Part shown: in pieces, positions 19,558-31,369 of the stretch
Numbering within the stretch: the first letter of the stretch is position 1
Layout: each line of letters opens with the position of its first letter
Assembly: GCF_024713975.1 (NCBI RefSeq)
Contig: NC_091102.1
Location: 9,181,001-9,245,000 of the forward strand
DNA from: Paralichthys olivaceus
Lineage: Eukaryota; Chordata; Actinopteri; Pleuronectiformes; Paralichthyidae
DNA: 64,000 nucleotides
Direction: 5' to 3'
Notes under the pieces: model-generated
What the model was told of the DNA's origin: nothing
The model's database searches: none
The model's input: only the letters and a program-made list of their open reading frames with translations
Translations under genes and position numbers: made by a program

Positions 19558-22500
19558 CTAGTCCCTCACAGAGTTCTCCAAGGATTCTCCATCAGCGTCT
19601 ATATCCTCATAGTCTCGTAGCTCGCTGGAAATGTGGATTTCAACTGTACTAGACTCTGAACCTAGCAAGACAAAATATAAGGGGGGGGGGTTACTGGGTG
19701 TAACCGCACATGACACCTTAACAAACAGCGTAACCAACTGTCCACAATTATGTGCATGTATTCACAAATGTATTTTGGGAGTTTTAAAATCATGTAAAAC
19801 TTGAATGAGGACGTTTTTACTGCGTTTTATAATAGAGCTCGTAGATAAGCTTTTTTTTTTGGGTGAAAAAAAGATCAAAGGCCTTAAAAATGAGTGGAAA
19901 AAACTTTATTGTCTATCAGAGACACTTGAGTGGTGACACAAAACACTGAATAGCCTTTTGTACATGAACTACATGATGCACAGAATCAACTACAAAAAAG
20001 TAGAAAATTATAAAAAAAAAATAATCCCAAAATACATTTAATTAATACTAGACAGGCCTTTTTTCACAGCAGACATTTTGACTTGTCCCAGCAGGAAAAG
20101 TAGAGGTAGTTAAACATGTGACAGTAAAAGAACTCTGACGCTGAAGCCGGATTAATTTAGCCATGTTTACATCTGGACTTTTCCTGCTGTGACATTTGAA
20201 AACAGCTGTAGTGAAAACAGGGCCCATGTCATCACTAAGTTCTGCAACACAATGACAGAATAAATATTTTAAATTCAGAGTTCAACATACACACATGCAA
20301 CTTCATTAGGTACAACTGTGCTAAAACGTATTCAGTCGACACACATATCAATATCAAGGGACTAATTATCTGGTTCATCTATATATTTAACAGCTTTGCC
20401 ATTGGTTTCTGTGGAAAGCTCAGGCATAAGAATGAGGTCAGAATGTGGAGAATACATTTGAATGAAAGAGCATATGACTGCCTCTACGAATGGCTTGTAA
20501 CAGATAAGTGAAATTGTTCCATAAAAGCGGCTCTAGTAACAAGGAAGATCTTTCTCTCGTAGCACATGAACACAGTGTGGTAACTGATATGAGTCTTTGA
20601 AGAGTTTGTGTCGAAAACATTCTGCTAAGAAGAAGAAACCACGCAAGTTTGGTGGCAGCATTCGTGGAAGATGAAATAGCAGGAAATGAAAAATATGAGG
20701 CTATTATAGTCAGACCTCAACATTTCAACTCAAAATCCAAAATATTCTTCTGATTTCTCTCAACATCATTTCAACTTTATTCACATCATTTCAACTTTAT
20801 TCTCAAAATACAAATGGTTAAAGAATCTTCCTCCTTTATCAACAACTCTCAGTGTGATTATTTGGTACAATAGCAGCATCTTGATCTACGCTCAGAATTT
20901 CTGTTCCATCAGTTACTTATTCACATCAAATGTTCAACAGTTCATACTGTTCATAACTTCACTATGCTTCACTATTGTACGCATAGATTGAATGTAAAGA
21001 TTGACGACGTTTCTCTACCCCCTCCAACTACCATGAAATAAAGCCACAAACGTAGCCACCTTGGTCTGAAGACGTCATTTGGAGCCAAAGTCTGCACAGT
21101 AGCCATCTGGGGATAGAGCCAAGTGCTGTCGACCAAACGCAACTCAGTCTCAACTGTCAGTGGTCAAATATCGAATTAAAACCAAACTTACTGGGAAGGT
21201 TATCACTTGAACATACATCAGTGTGATTAACACATCATCGATTCTGTTTTTATATGATGTGTATTTCCATTGTTTTGTCTAGGCCTCATCTGCTAACATG
21301 ACCTACACTGCATCCAGCCACCAGGTGGCGATCGAGACGCGAGCAGCCCCGTCATTCATCTTTGTGCACAGTCTATGATTGCATCTATCAGAATTACAGT
21401 ATATCATGGCTCATCCAAACCTGCACCATTGAAACGGTTCAAATTCTATTTAATCACAACAATAAAAAACTTCCCTGCTAATGAAAAAACAACGTGTTCC
21501 TCAGTGGATGATCTCACTCATCCCAAAGACACTTCATCTTAAGAAGAGCCAGTCCAGCAGCAGGAGACACCGCGCATCAAGAACTGTTGAGCAGTGCGGC
21601 AGCTTCACCAGCCCTGATACACAGGTGAGCTGTCACTGCCACCTAGAGGCCAATTACCTTCTGAGAGGACACTGATGGCGTCGGACTGGTGCTGCCCATT
21701 GCCTGCCATGCTCTTCTTGGCCTCCTGGATGTGGCTCTGGTAGAGAAGGGTAGTTCCCACCATGGGGTTGTGGCTGGCGGTGTTGGGCACCGAAGTGGAG
21801 AGCGAGTCCCAGGCCAGCTCCCTCCTCCGCTGCAGGCTGAAGTCGATGTCGAAGCCTGTCCAGCCGTGGAAGGCCAGGGTGTTGATGAAGGCCTGCATGG
21901 GGTTCAGGATTCCCTGGAGGAGTGAAAACAATCAATTCAAGTGTTGGATATTGATCAAATTTAAATTCTTTATTCTGTACGTTGATGTTTTTCTAACCCA
22001 CCATAATGAACCATGTGATGAGGGCTGCGTTTCGAACATTCCTGAGACTGTTGTCGTTGATGTCCGTCTGCATCTCCAGGTAGAAGAGGAGGCTCTCGTT
22101 GATGATGTTGGGAACCCAGCTGAAACGTCACGGAAACAATGTTTCATCAGCTTTAAACAAGCTTTAAAATGCACTGAATGTTCTGGAAGTGTCTGACCCC
22201 AACAATCTCCTGCTGCCTTCTTCATATGTGAAAGACAAACCCAAAAGGGCTGAATCCAAGTTCAAGTCTGACAAAGGCTTTCGTCAAACTGCCCTTGTAC
22301 TGCATTAGCAAAATCAAATGTCATTGCTTTGTGCTTCCCAATAATAAGTCACTCTGTTTCTTTACATCCATACACACGATAACAGACGCTCACATACCAT
22401 ATAAAGAACACCAGCATCATCTTGAAGAAGCGTATTTTTATCTCATTGGCCAGCCGCCTCTCGTTTTCTGTGTAGATTCCCTGTCGTCCTTTCAGTAAAG

Positions 22501-25364
22501 ATGTCACTGGATTGGGGGAAAAAGAGAAACCAAAATGTGGTTATGTTATTTCTACTTTCGTCTTTTAAAATGATTGTCGAGGGGGAGGAGCCAACCTGCA
22601 GATATGGTCCTGTTGAAGAAGATGGGGTTGGCTGCGAGGACGAGCAGCATGGGTGCGTACGTGGTGACGTAATGAGGGATGGCATGCTGCAGGCCTTGCT
22701 CGCAACTGCAGAAAAAGGAAAAGGAAATCTTTTAGGTAAAAACTGACATTGTTAATGAGCAGTGGAACATTTTGGATAAACAGCAAGTATCATGTTAACT
22801 GGGTCAAAAGTCACTGACCTGAATTTCAAAACTTCAAGGAACTAAAAACTGAAAAGATTTTAGACACGCTGCTTTTATCGCTTGTTTCGGAAGAAAACAC
22901 AGGGAAGAACAAAGAGACTCACTCAGAGATGGATGGGTAGTAGAGCATGGCCACTCCTTCGACACACAGCAGCACAGCCAGACCCCATGTAATCATGTGG
23001 TAGAGGATAATGGTGCTGATGGGGAAAGAAACAAGTCATGAGACTGAGCTCACAACACATGCTGCAGCTCTGTATCTTGAGGGCGACGTTTCATGCAGAA
23101 AACAATTGTACTTCACCGACTGCGATAAAAGAAATCTGACTTTTAAAAGAACCTCTAAGACCAACTTAATAACCAGTTCCAGGCTGTTACATTTAGAGTG
23201 GACTTTTTACACACTCCAGGTCAGCTCAGTAAAAAACTTTGTGCATCAGGTGATAGTGAATTTTGGTCATGGAAGATGAGGCTGTGAGCACCTGATTCCT
23301 GCCGATGTTTTCACCACCAGGAAAACGTCAACAGCGTAGCAGAAGGTCCACCAAAAAGAGGCGCTGAAAAACAACTGGATCCACATCTGTAACACATCAA
23401 TCAGATCCATTGTGATACGATTAAATGCAGCTTGTTTTACAGATCCGTTCCTCTCAAAAGACACAATGACGCACATTTTACACTTTGAGGTTGAACACAT
23501 TTATGTGTGAAATCGGGATTCTCCAGGATCCCACATGATGTGCTTAAAGCTTCCCTGTGTAGAATTTTGTGAAATCTAGTGGTGGAGTGCCATGTTGCAG
23601 CTGAACACCCCTCACCTCACCCTCCCCTTCCAAACATGAGAGAGAACCTGTGGCAGCCTTCAGTTGTCATAAAAACTCAAAATGTGTTTGTCCAGTCTGG
23701 ACTAATGTAAAAAACATGGTGGCTTCTGTAGAAAGGACCCGCTCCTGTTGTAAAGTATTTCAATATAAAGGATCCATTCTAGAGTAAAGACAACCACAAT
23801 TTGTACAATTGGTGAAAACAACGCTAAGATTGTTTCATATTAAATCTCTGCCAATAGATCTCATTCATCTAAATCTTACACACGGGACCTTTAATGATTT
23901 GATTTCAAAAGTGCTCAGCTCACGTAATGACTGGACAACTGAGGTTTTGAAACAAAGGTTTGTCCTCATACGTACTGCGCTGCCCACGCAGAAGACTTCA
24001 GGCCAGACGTCAGTGTTGTTGACCACTGAGATCTGGTCCATGATGTTGGGAAGGCCCAGCCACAGCGACGACCTCAGGATGATACCTGCAAGAGGAAAAC
24101 AGCACACGCTCTCAGAATTGGACAGTTCCTGCTTTGGCAGCAAGTGGAAGAGGAGTAAAGCAGGAGATGTGAAACTGTTCTGGATTTAATTCACATTTAA
24201 ACACTTCAAAGTTCCTTCATCCCCTCTAGTCTCTATTTCTATGAGCATTAATTAACGAGAGTCCTCTTAATTGCAGCTTTACATCATGGAACTGTCTCCA
24301 TGTGCGTTTTACAAGGGTGTTTCCATTTCCTACATGAAACTGTTTGTTGCCGATGAGCCATGGAAAACACAGGAGCTCTCCCAGAGTCTTTATGTGATGC
24401 ACGCTGTGTATTTGACTTTTGTTAAAACTGTGCCATGGGTGTTGGTTTGCAATGGAGGAGGAAACTCAGCAGACACATGTGATCACAAGACTTCATCTGC
24501 CTGAGTGTGAGTGATGGATGAACAAGTTGAAATGTGACACTGACGATGAATGAATGTGGTGCAGGGACCTGAGGATGAATTCCGCAGCCTTTTGTGGATC
24601 AATAACTGCAGCATCTGCTTGTTTTTCCAGAATGATTCATTCAAATCAACTGAAGGTCATCACACTGCTCACATGAGAGGAGTGGGATCACTCTTTTATT
24701 ATATAAAGAGGAAAAAGCAGCTAAACACTCGAAATATATCTTAATTTGTCAAAAAAAAGTATTAATTTGGGAGATGGGGTTTACATTTATGGTGTGTAAC
24801 CAAGTTTCCAATTGAAATAAGGGGAATGAGAGCATGTTTTATTGATGTGTAATTGATTTTAAAACTGTATAAAACATCTCTAAATTGCATTTCCAGCAGA
24901 TAAATCACATTTTCATGACACATTATGTTTAAAGTTTCTTCCCTGTATGAATACACCAGGTCAGACTCGCAAATGCAGAGTAAGAAAAGGGTTAAAAACT
25001 AAATATTTGCGTGCGTAATTGGGCACAGCCACATGCGCTCTTAAGACCCACTTTATCTCTTCTCTTTTTTTAGGCCCATCGGCTACAGCAGAGGTTTTCA
25101 CGCTTTACCTGTGCATCCCAGGATGTCACACACACTGATGATGAACAATATCCGCGAGGAGGACGCGGGCCTTGGCAGAGGATACTGTCCCAGTCTTCTG
25201 TAGCCTTTGCGCTTTGGCAGAATTTGGAGCACGGCGAACAGGAGGCTGAAAGCGGCGCTGCCCAGACTCAGAGCCCCGAACAGCACCGGCTGGAAGGTGA
25301 CCACAAAATCCGTCGCAGCGTCCCGGTTCGGGCAGCAGAAGGTCTCCAGCCGGGGGGAAGCCAT
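19558..25364 (-). CDS. gpr143: GPR143 (ocular albinism 1 protein), melanosomal G protein-coupled receptor
   Basis: Seven-helix receptor of melanosomes and late endosomes that controls melanosome number and size in pigment cells and retinal pigment epithelium. Nine exons, 5' to 3': 25364-25109, 24085-23976, 23386-23292, 23015-22923, 22705-22596, 22506-22398, 22119-22002, 21913-21658, 19661-19558, joining in phase to 416 residues. The start [18 protein letters not shown] matches the internal methionine used by the shorter human form; the frame stays open upstream to 25481. Visible features: N-glycosylation sequon N108-N-T; the third-loop block [15 protein letters not shown] with the di-leucine sorting signal (L225-L226); helix 7 ending [13 protein letters not shown]; and a C-tail W332-D333, the counterpart of the human W-E sorting motif. 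The last exon adds [17 protein letters not shown], matching the human SEGSDASTIEIH stretch. tbl1x beside it supports orthology. Confidence 0.95.
20990..21380 (+). repeat. Interspersed repeat copy in gpr143 intron 8
   Basis: This block shares phrases with about 38880-39240 and 62135-62285: ATTAAAACCAAACTT, CATCAGTGTGATTA, the phrase around CCTACACTGCATCCAGCCACC, and an ending near CATCTTTGTGCACAGTCT. Order and strand are the same as in the other plus-strand copies. I recognise it as a fish-type dispersed repeat but cannot name the family. Confidence 0.6.
23544..23894. mobile_element. MITE-like element with TTAA ends in gpr143 intron 2
   Basis: The left end (23544-23567) and the reverse complement of the right end (23871-23894) are imperfect 24-bp inverted repeats, both reading TTAAAG then a CC-rich stretch and GTGT, with several mismatches. 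Both termini carry TTAA, compatible with a piggyBac-type TTAA target duplication, though the terminal bases are not a canonical piggyBac end. The 351-bp interior has no open frame. Phrases such as ATCTAGTGGTGGAG and AACACCCCTCACC are ones I know from abundant fish repeats. Confidence 0.6.
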
Positions 25365-25493
25365 CACAGACCGGAGGTAGAGAAAGAGCGGAGAGAAGTT
25401 GGCTATGGTGTCAGCAGGGGAAAGGAGAATAGAAAAGAAAGGAAATGGCTGAGTCCATGACCCTGCTCCCTCAGAAATCACGGGGCTGAATCA

Positions 25494-25502
25494 TCATGTG
25501 CT
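25494..25502 (+). promoter_or_regulatory. M-box-like E-box (TCATGTGCT) upstream of gpr143
   Basis: TCATGTGCT matches the core of the MITF-bound M-box of pigment gene promoters (TCATGTG) and also its following CT. It lies about 130 bp upstream of the gpr143 start codon. GPR143 is known as an MITF target in mammals, so the position makes sense. A seven-base core occurs often by chance, so this is a candidate. Confidence 0.45.
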
Positions 25503-26209
25503 TCCATTTAATCCCTGCAGTTATAGCTTAACTGAGCCACAATACCAGAGGCCGACAAAGGACCGAGTGTGGTGGAGAACAGAAAGATTTGAGTTACAAG
25601 TGAGTCCAGCAAGGAACTCACAACTTTATACAAATGACTCCATGAGTGTGTCAGTCTTCCACTGCACTTCTCCTGTGCAAAAATACAAATCAATACAATA
25701 CAAGTACAACAGGAGAATTTAATTTCATGGACACTAGGATTCAAAGGCCCTTCACCCCTGATGGGAAAATAGCTTGTGTGCAAAAAACACTGCACAAACC
25801 ATTAGATGTCCTCCACTCACACCGACACAAAGAAGCAGCACATCAACACATTATAACAACATCAACATCTGTATATGGCTATTATTCATTAAAGAATCCA
25901 GCTGTATATCACTATGGCAACACAACAAAGGATTTCCTTCCTTCCTTCTTTTGATGCACCAGAAAACACGTCACACCACGACACAAAGACATAGCATTGA
26001 AATGCAAAATAGAAAAGACACAAAAAAAGAAAAGAGAAAAATAGAGCAAATCAAACAAAAAAAAAGTTGTAGGTCAAATTATAAATAAAAATATTGAATT
26101 ATGTTACTAATTTCATTTCACTTATAATAAATTAAATCAAATTAAACTGACATATTTTCCAGAGTTGAACTGAAAGTGACACGCACAGGAGAGACAGTTA
26201 AGTAACTCT

Positions 26210-26210
<1 letters not shown>

Positions 26211-26290
<80 letters not shown>
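26211..26290. repeat. (AC)n microsatellite, about 80 bp
   Basis: An uninterrupted AC run of about 40 units. It produces long artificial V-C and H-T reading frames on both strands that are not genes. Confidence 0.97.
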
Positions 26291-26292
<2 letters not shown>

Positions 26293-27699
26293 CCCTACAT
26301 TCACTGATAAGTGAGCCACTGACAGGCCTCACATCCACATGAACCTCATCCACTGACACATTTGGATTTGGTAACCAGTGTGTGAGTTGTTCCTCCACAG
26401 ATTGAGACAATAAATATCCTGCGTTGTGCATTAATAAATGTGACCAGCAGGTGTAAACGAGGGACTGATTTACTGATGGAGACTTTGTTTTTATGCCATA
26501 AAGTTAAAACGACCTTGCCTTATAAAACAAAAGATTTTCCAAACAATGTCCAAACAATGAGGAAATAAAGTCATGAAAAAGTTCACTTTGTGCTGCACGG
26601 AGTGAAACGTAAATAATTTGTGTCTGGAACCAAAAAGTGAGGCCTCACAATAAATTAGGCTTCAGCTCCATTCTGGGATTCACAATAAGGACGGTGACAT
26701 GTGGTGCACTTTGCTGTGGCTCGTTCCAGGATTTTAAACCTATTCTTGAAACACTTTCCCTCATGAATATTGATGCAGCAGCAGACGTCCACTGCACCAT
26801 GTCCAGATACAGCAGAGGTCACAGCCGCTGCCGAACCTGCTCTCTGGGCCTGAGATCTGAGGAGACGAGTGGACATCTGAAGCAGCTTTATTTGGGGAAA
26901 CAAAGCATCGAGGGCTTTCATTATTCACAGCTACAGAGGTGGCATTCATCGAGTTTGTACAATGCTATTCTAATCCATACGCACCTTCCCTGACAAGGCA
27001 CAAAGTCACTTGTATGGGACGCTTGTGGCCTGTTTCCAGGGATTAACAACTCCCTGAGGAACAGAGCTGCAGTGTTGACTGGCTGTTTGAAACGTCTGCT
27101 CTCTGCTGCTGCCCCCTGCTGGTTTGCATGTTACATGATCGTGGCTCTCAAAACATTAGATATTGATGGAACTAAACATGTAGCTAAAAGTGAAAATGAT
27201 GTATTACTGTGACACATTATTCGATCAAATCTGTAGTATAAAGTGCCACTAATTTAAATCAATAATCACATATCATTCTATCAAACAAGATGTTGTCAGA
27301 TATGGTTTCCCCACAAAATACATAACGTACGTACAATTCAGGAAAACCCTGAATATGCAGATACTTTGTTAGTTTGAGGTATTTAACTGTTTAATACGTA
27401 ACAGGACAAAATCAGTTTCAAGTTTCAAAATCAAACTCGTTCTGATGTCACAAAACATCAAACTCGTTCTGAGATGAGAAACTTTCCTCCTGCAGCAGAT
27501 GAATGTGAATGAACCATCTGGTATCAAACTCTGCTCACACGTTACCGTTCTGAATCATGTTTGAGTCTTTAGAGATTCAAGCTCTACTTGAACTTTGAAT
27601 GATGGTTTGAAACACACTCTGAATGTAGAAGACATTACAGGCACAATAAAGTGTTTGTTTTTGTACAATATTCACAATCACTTGAGTTTCATCAACAAC

Positions 27700-27760
27700 G
27701 GCTCAGGAGGTAGGGCGGGTCGTCCACTAACCAGAACTTCTGTGGTTTGATTCCACAGCA
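27700..27760 (+). repeat. tRNA-derived SINE fragment
   Basis: The stretch GGCTCAGGAGGTAGGGCGGG then TCGTCCACTAACCAGAA ends in TGGTTTGATTCC, a pol III B-box match (GGTTCGANTCC, one mismatch). This wording is typical of tRNA-type SINE heads I know from fish genomes. Only the head is recognisable, so it is a truncated or decayed copy. Confidence 0.6.
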
Positions 27761-28299
27761 TTGTGGATTGTAACATCAGCATTTTAACATCTTCATGTAT
27801 TTATACACCAGTCACCACATGCCCACAGGAAGTGTCAGAGTTTTTAAGACACGCACATGACTAACTTCAACCTACGTCCTCCCCCAGCGCCGCCTGCTGC
27901 TGCAGAGGATGGGTGTGGATGCACAGTGTCAAATTACAGACCTGCTCAACAGGCCCCGCTGCCTCTCCCTCTGCAACTTAATTGGTTGAGGCCCAACCGC
28001 TACTTTCAACCAGCCTGCTTCCTGAATGGCAAGTATTTTGTGTGAGAGGAAGTGACATCACGACACCAGAGTCCTGCCACACAGACACAGTGGAAACAGA
28101 TGAGGACCAAACACTCTTCAGATGTGCTTTGACTCGCAGCTCAGCCTCCATTCCAAAAATCCTGTGAGGCGAAACAATGAAAGAGTAAAAACAGATTTTG
28201 GAAAAACACAACGACACAAATATGTCTGCTGGGCACAAAGAGACGCCGCGAGACACTACATGTCAAACTGGGACTGTTGTTTTTTCCTCCAACCCTCTG

Positions 28300-30966
28300 A
28301 TGAGTGGTGAGTAGCTGCTGGCAGCAGGAGTTCACACTGCAGCTGGAGTGTATTCACTGCTTTACTCAAAAACCTTCAACATTTCTTTTTAATCCACATT
28401 TATGTGATTTGAAAGTTTGTTTTCATGTGTTTTATTCCAAGATGTGGAATCAGACTGGTCTCCAATTCACGACGCAGCCTTCAACGGACGAGTGCTCACT
28501 CTGCAAAAACTCATCACACAGGTAATGTTTGATAGGATTCTGTTTTAGGAAACATTTTGTTGGAAAATCATCAGATGTGTGAAATACGTATTCACTCTTT
28601 GCTAAAATATGAAATATATCATTTGAAAAGACACAACTCATGAGCCTCTGCAGGATTTCTGAATCTACATGTGTCTGTTCTCAGGGTATATGTGTAAATC
28701 TGAACACACTGGACCGGGTCTCTCCTCTCCATGGAGCATGTGTACAGGGCCACGAGGCTTGTGTCAAACTTCTGATGGAAAACGGGGCAGATGTCAGTAA
28801 AGCATCATCGTCTAATTTTGACTTTCTAACAGTTTTAAATTACGACAGCATGTTTTGTGTTGAAAGAAAAACTCAAATCCTGCTCTGTGGTCTTGTTCGG
28901 GGGCAAATATATAAACTGTTGCTGGGTTTAACTTTGCAAAATTTGCATTTTAATGACAAACTCTCGCGCTAACAAGCAGAAACATGCTCGATTGCACAAT
29001 AACACATTAACTAAGAAAGATGTGCAGATACAAAGTCCAATTTTTTTCAGCCACAACAATGCACTGCATGACGGAGGGAGACGTAATCAGTGGATGATTT
29101 GTTTTAGTACAGAAATGATCTTAACACTGTTCCTAATTCTTTATCTTCATTTATAAGTGTCACTTGACTTATTCTGGCTTTTAGTTTGAGGATTTTCATC
29201 AGGAATCTTTGCTGAATTATCTAAAAATACCCCCCCCCCCTGTCTCTCTCTCAGGTAAACGGTTCAACAGTGGATGGAAAAACTCCTCTGACAGAGGCCT
29301 GCGCCCGGGGTCACATGACCTGCGTATCGTTACTCCTTCAGCACGGAGCGACTCCCGTGGGGACCAGTCACTCCAGCTCTCCAATCCACCGGGCTGCAGC
29401 CAAAGGTTAGGGGGTCGCATTCTTCAGCATTTACGCACGGATAATAAATGCTGAGGCAGCTCGGTCGGTCACCGCAAAATGCACATGGAGCCAAAACATC
29501 AGAAAACGCTCTTTGAAAGTTTATAATGTCTGAAAACTGTGTGTTAATGTGGCTACAAAGAAAAACATCTGCATATTTTTCTCACAAGCAGAGTTCAAAG
29601 AAGAAGATCCCTTCTAGTGCATCTTTTCTATTTTTGATGATTCTGATAAAATCTCTCCAGGTCACCCAGAGTGCATTGCTCCTCTTGTTCAGCACGGTGC
29701 AGACGTGGATCAGTATATTGAACAGTCAGGTTCCCCTCTGCACGTTGCATGTTCCAATCAGCACCCGAGTACTGTGAGGAAACTGCTTCAGCTCGGTAGG
29801 AGACGTCTCACACACATGCACTCTTCTTTTAGGCTCAGGATGAAGTAACTTGGATCATGTTTTGTAAATGATGACAAATTTAACAAACTAAATGTTTTAA
29901 GTGAAAGAAAAAATAAACGAAGAGCAAAAATACTTTTTTAACAGTAAAAATCTAACTTCTAACTCACAGTTTTACTTTACCTGAGAGAAATATTGTCATT
30001 TTTACTTCACCATACTTACTGATTATTTAGACATTTTGCACATAAAAGTTAAAGGTTTTTAAAGTTAAACAATTTTACTTTTAAATACTATTTGTAGATA
30101 TATATGTATATATAGCAGAGTAACTACTTTTTACTAAATGTTAGGATCAGTGTACTTCCTCCATCACTGTAGAATCATCACATACAACTACTGTAGCTTA
30201 TCATTTGTAAACTTTAGTATTATAATACTATCTGGCACAATAATTAAACAGAATAACAAAGCGAGTTTCTCCAATTAAAATTCATGTTGTGCTTTGTTTC
30301 AACTAAAATCAATATTTCTTCATCTTTTGGAATATTCATGAGTGAATTCAGTTTAATTAGAAAATGCCACCAATTCTTGAATATGATTAGTAAAGATTTC
30401 GTGCTCTTTGCTGCTGGAGAAGAAAAGCATGAAGTGACCTGTCAGAGATGCTCTCCAGCAGTTATGTAACGTGAGGAGATCAAACCTCATCAGTCTCCTC
30501 TCTCCTTCAGGAGCCGGTGTGAACAACAGTGTGTCTGGTGACTCGCCCCTGCACATCGCAGCTCGTCTGTCCCACCCAGAGCTGGTGTCTCTGCTGCTCG
30601 ACCACGGGGCTGATCGCTCCCTCAGGAACCCAGAGGGCCAACGGCCGCTGGACCTCGCGCCTCCCAACAGCCTGGCAGAGAGGCTGCTGAGACAAGCAGG
30701 AGGTATTCAATGAAAACAAACTGAGCAAGTAGCCTGACGGAAGATTCGCATGGTCTTAACATTAGGTTGAGCAGTGGCTAATAATCCCAACATCTCTCTG
30801 TCATGGCTCCTGCTTCTCCCCTGATGACCCCCCCCCCCCAGAAGTGTCTCCTCTAATGCAGATGTGCAGGCTGAACATCAGGAGAGCGGTGGGCAAGCGA
30901 AGGCTGGGTGGAATTCATGACCTTCAACTCCCCACAGAACTGAAACACTATCTCCTCTACCATTAA
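28300..30966 (+). CDS. asb9: ASB9-like ankyrin repeat and SOCS box protein
   Basis: Substrate adaptor of an elongin B/C-cullin 5 E3 ubiquitin ligase; mammalian ASB9 targets creatine kinases. Seven coding exons join in phase: 28300-28306, 28442-28521, 28685-28792, 29255-29405, 29661-29795, 30511-30702, 30842-30966, giving 265 residues (human ASB9 is about 294). The first coding exon holds only ATG AGT G, so the protein opens MSDVESDWSPIHDAAFNG, aligning with the human MGDAVSDWSPMHEAA segment. About six ankyrin repeats follow (GADVNGSTVDGKTPL, QSGSPLHVACSN, SGDSPLHIAARL). The C-terminal SOCS box has a BC-box LMQMCRLNIRR and a Cul5-box-like LPTELKHYLLYH at the stop. ASB11 is the main alternative; the DWSP start and the SOCS-box wording favour ASB9. 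Human ASB9 lies in the same Xp22.2 region as mospd2. Confidence 0.85.
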
Positions 30967-31344
30967 GAACCCTGAGAAGATTTCATGCACTGAAAAACCT
31001 CAACCCCTCAAGATCGGAGCATTTCACCTCTAAGTCCATAGGGGGCGGACTTGCACAGTCTTACAGTGGGATGACCACATCGTGGCTCATGGTTGAGATG
31101 GTCATCGACTGTAATTCTTCTCAGTGACAGACTCTAATAATGAATCTGGACTTTTACAGGGAGACTTAAAAGTCCAGCAGCAAGATTTGATCTTTGAATA
31201 TTCATAAAGAAAAATGCATACATATTCAGAATGAGAATACAGACTCAGGAGGTCAAATACAGTCTGCAAAATAAGCTACAAATGATTATTTTGAATATTA
31301 AACACGTCAATATTCAGCTAATGTTGTTTTTTGTTATGAGTGGC

Positions 31345-31350
31345 AATAAA
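31345..31350 (+). terminator. asb9: Polyadenylation signal AATAAA, probably asb9
   Basis: The first canonical + strand hexamer after the asb9 stop, about 380 bases downstream. This implies a 3' UTR of roughly 0.4 kb. Confidence 0.55.
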
Positions 31351-31369
31351 GACTGACTTTTATTTTGGT

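Larger units (their letters stand above)
25365..28299. other. Intergenic region between divergent gpr143 and asb9
   Basis: This should hold the promoters of both genes. It contains an M-box near gpr143, an AC microsatellite (26211-26290) and a tRNA-type SINE fragment (27700-27760). ORFs at 26637-26993 and 27857-28045 show no recognisable protein. The asb9 transcription start cannot be placed. Confidence 0.6.

Noticed and set aside
25365..25481. Longer gpr143 start at 25481
   Set aside because: The extra 39 residues are in frame but show no similarity to the family; [11 protein letters not shown] is the conserved start block.
26137..26431. Reading frames rich in Val-Cys on the minus strand
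   Set aside because: They are translations of the (AC)n microsatellite at 26211-26290.
26637..26993. 118-codon frame upstream of asb9
   Set aside because: No recognisable domain, an opposing frame is open as well, and the length is within chance expectation for a 64-kb window.
28122..28310. Upstream ATGs (28122, 28260) as the asb9 start
   Set aside because: Their frame reaches the 28306 donor in a phase that would misread exon 2. Only ATG at 28300 gives the conserved DWSP start.
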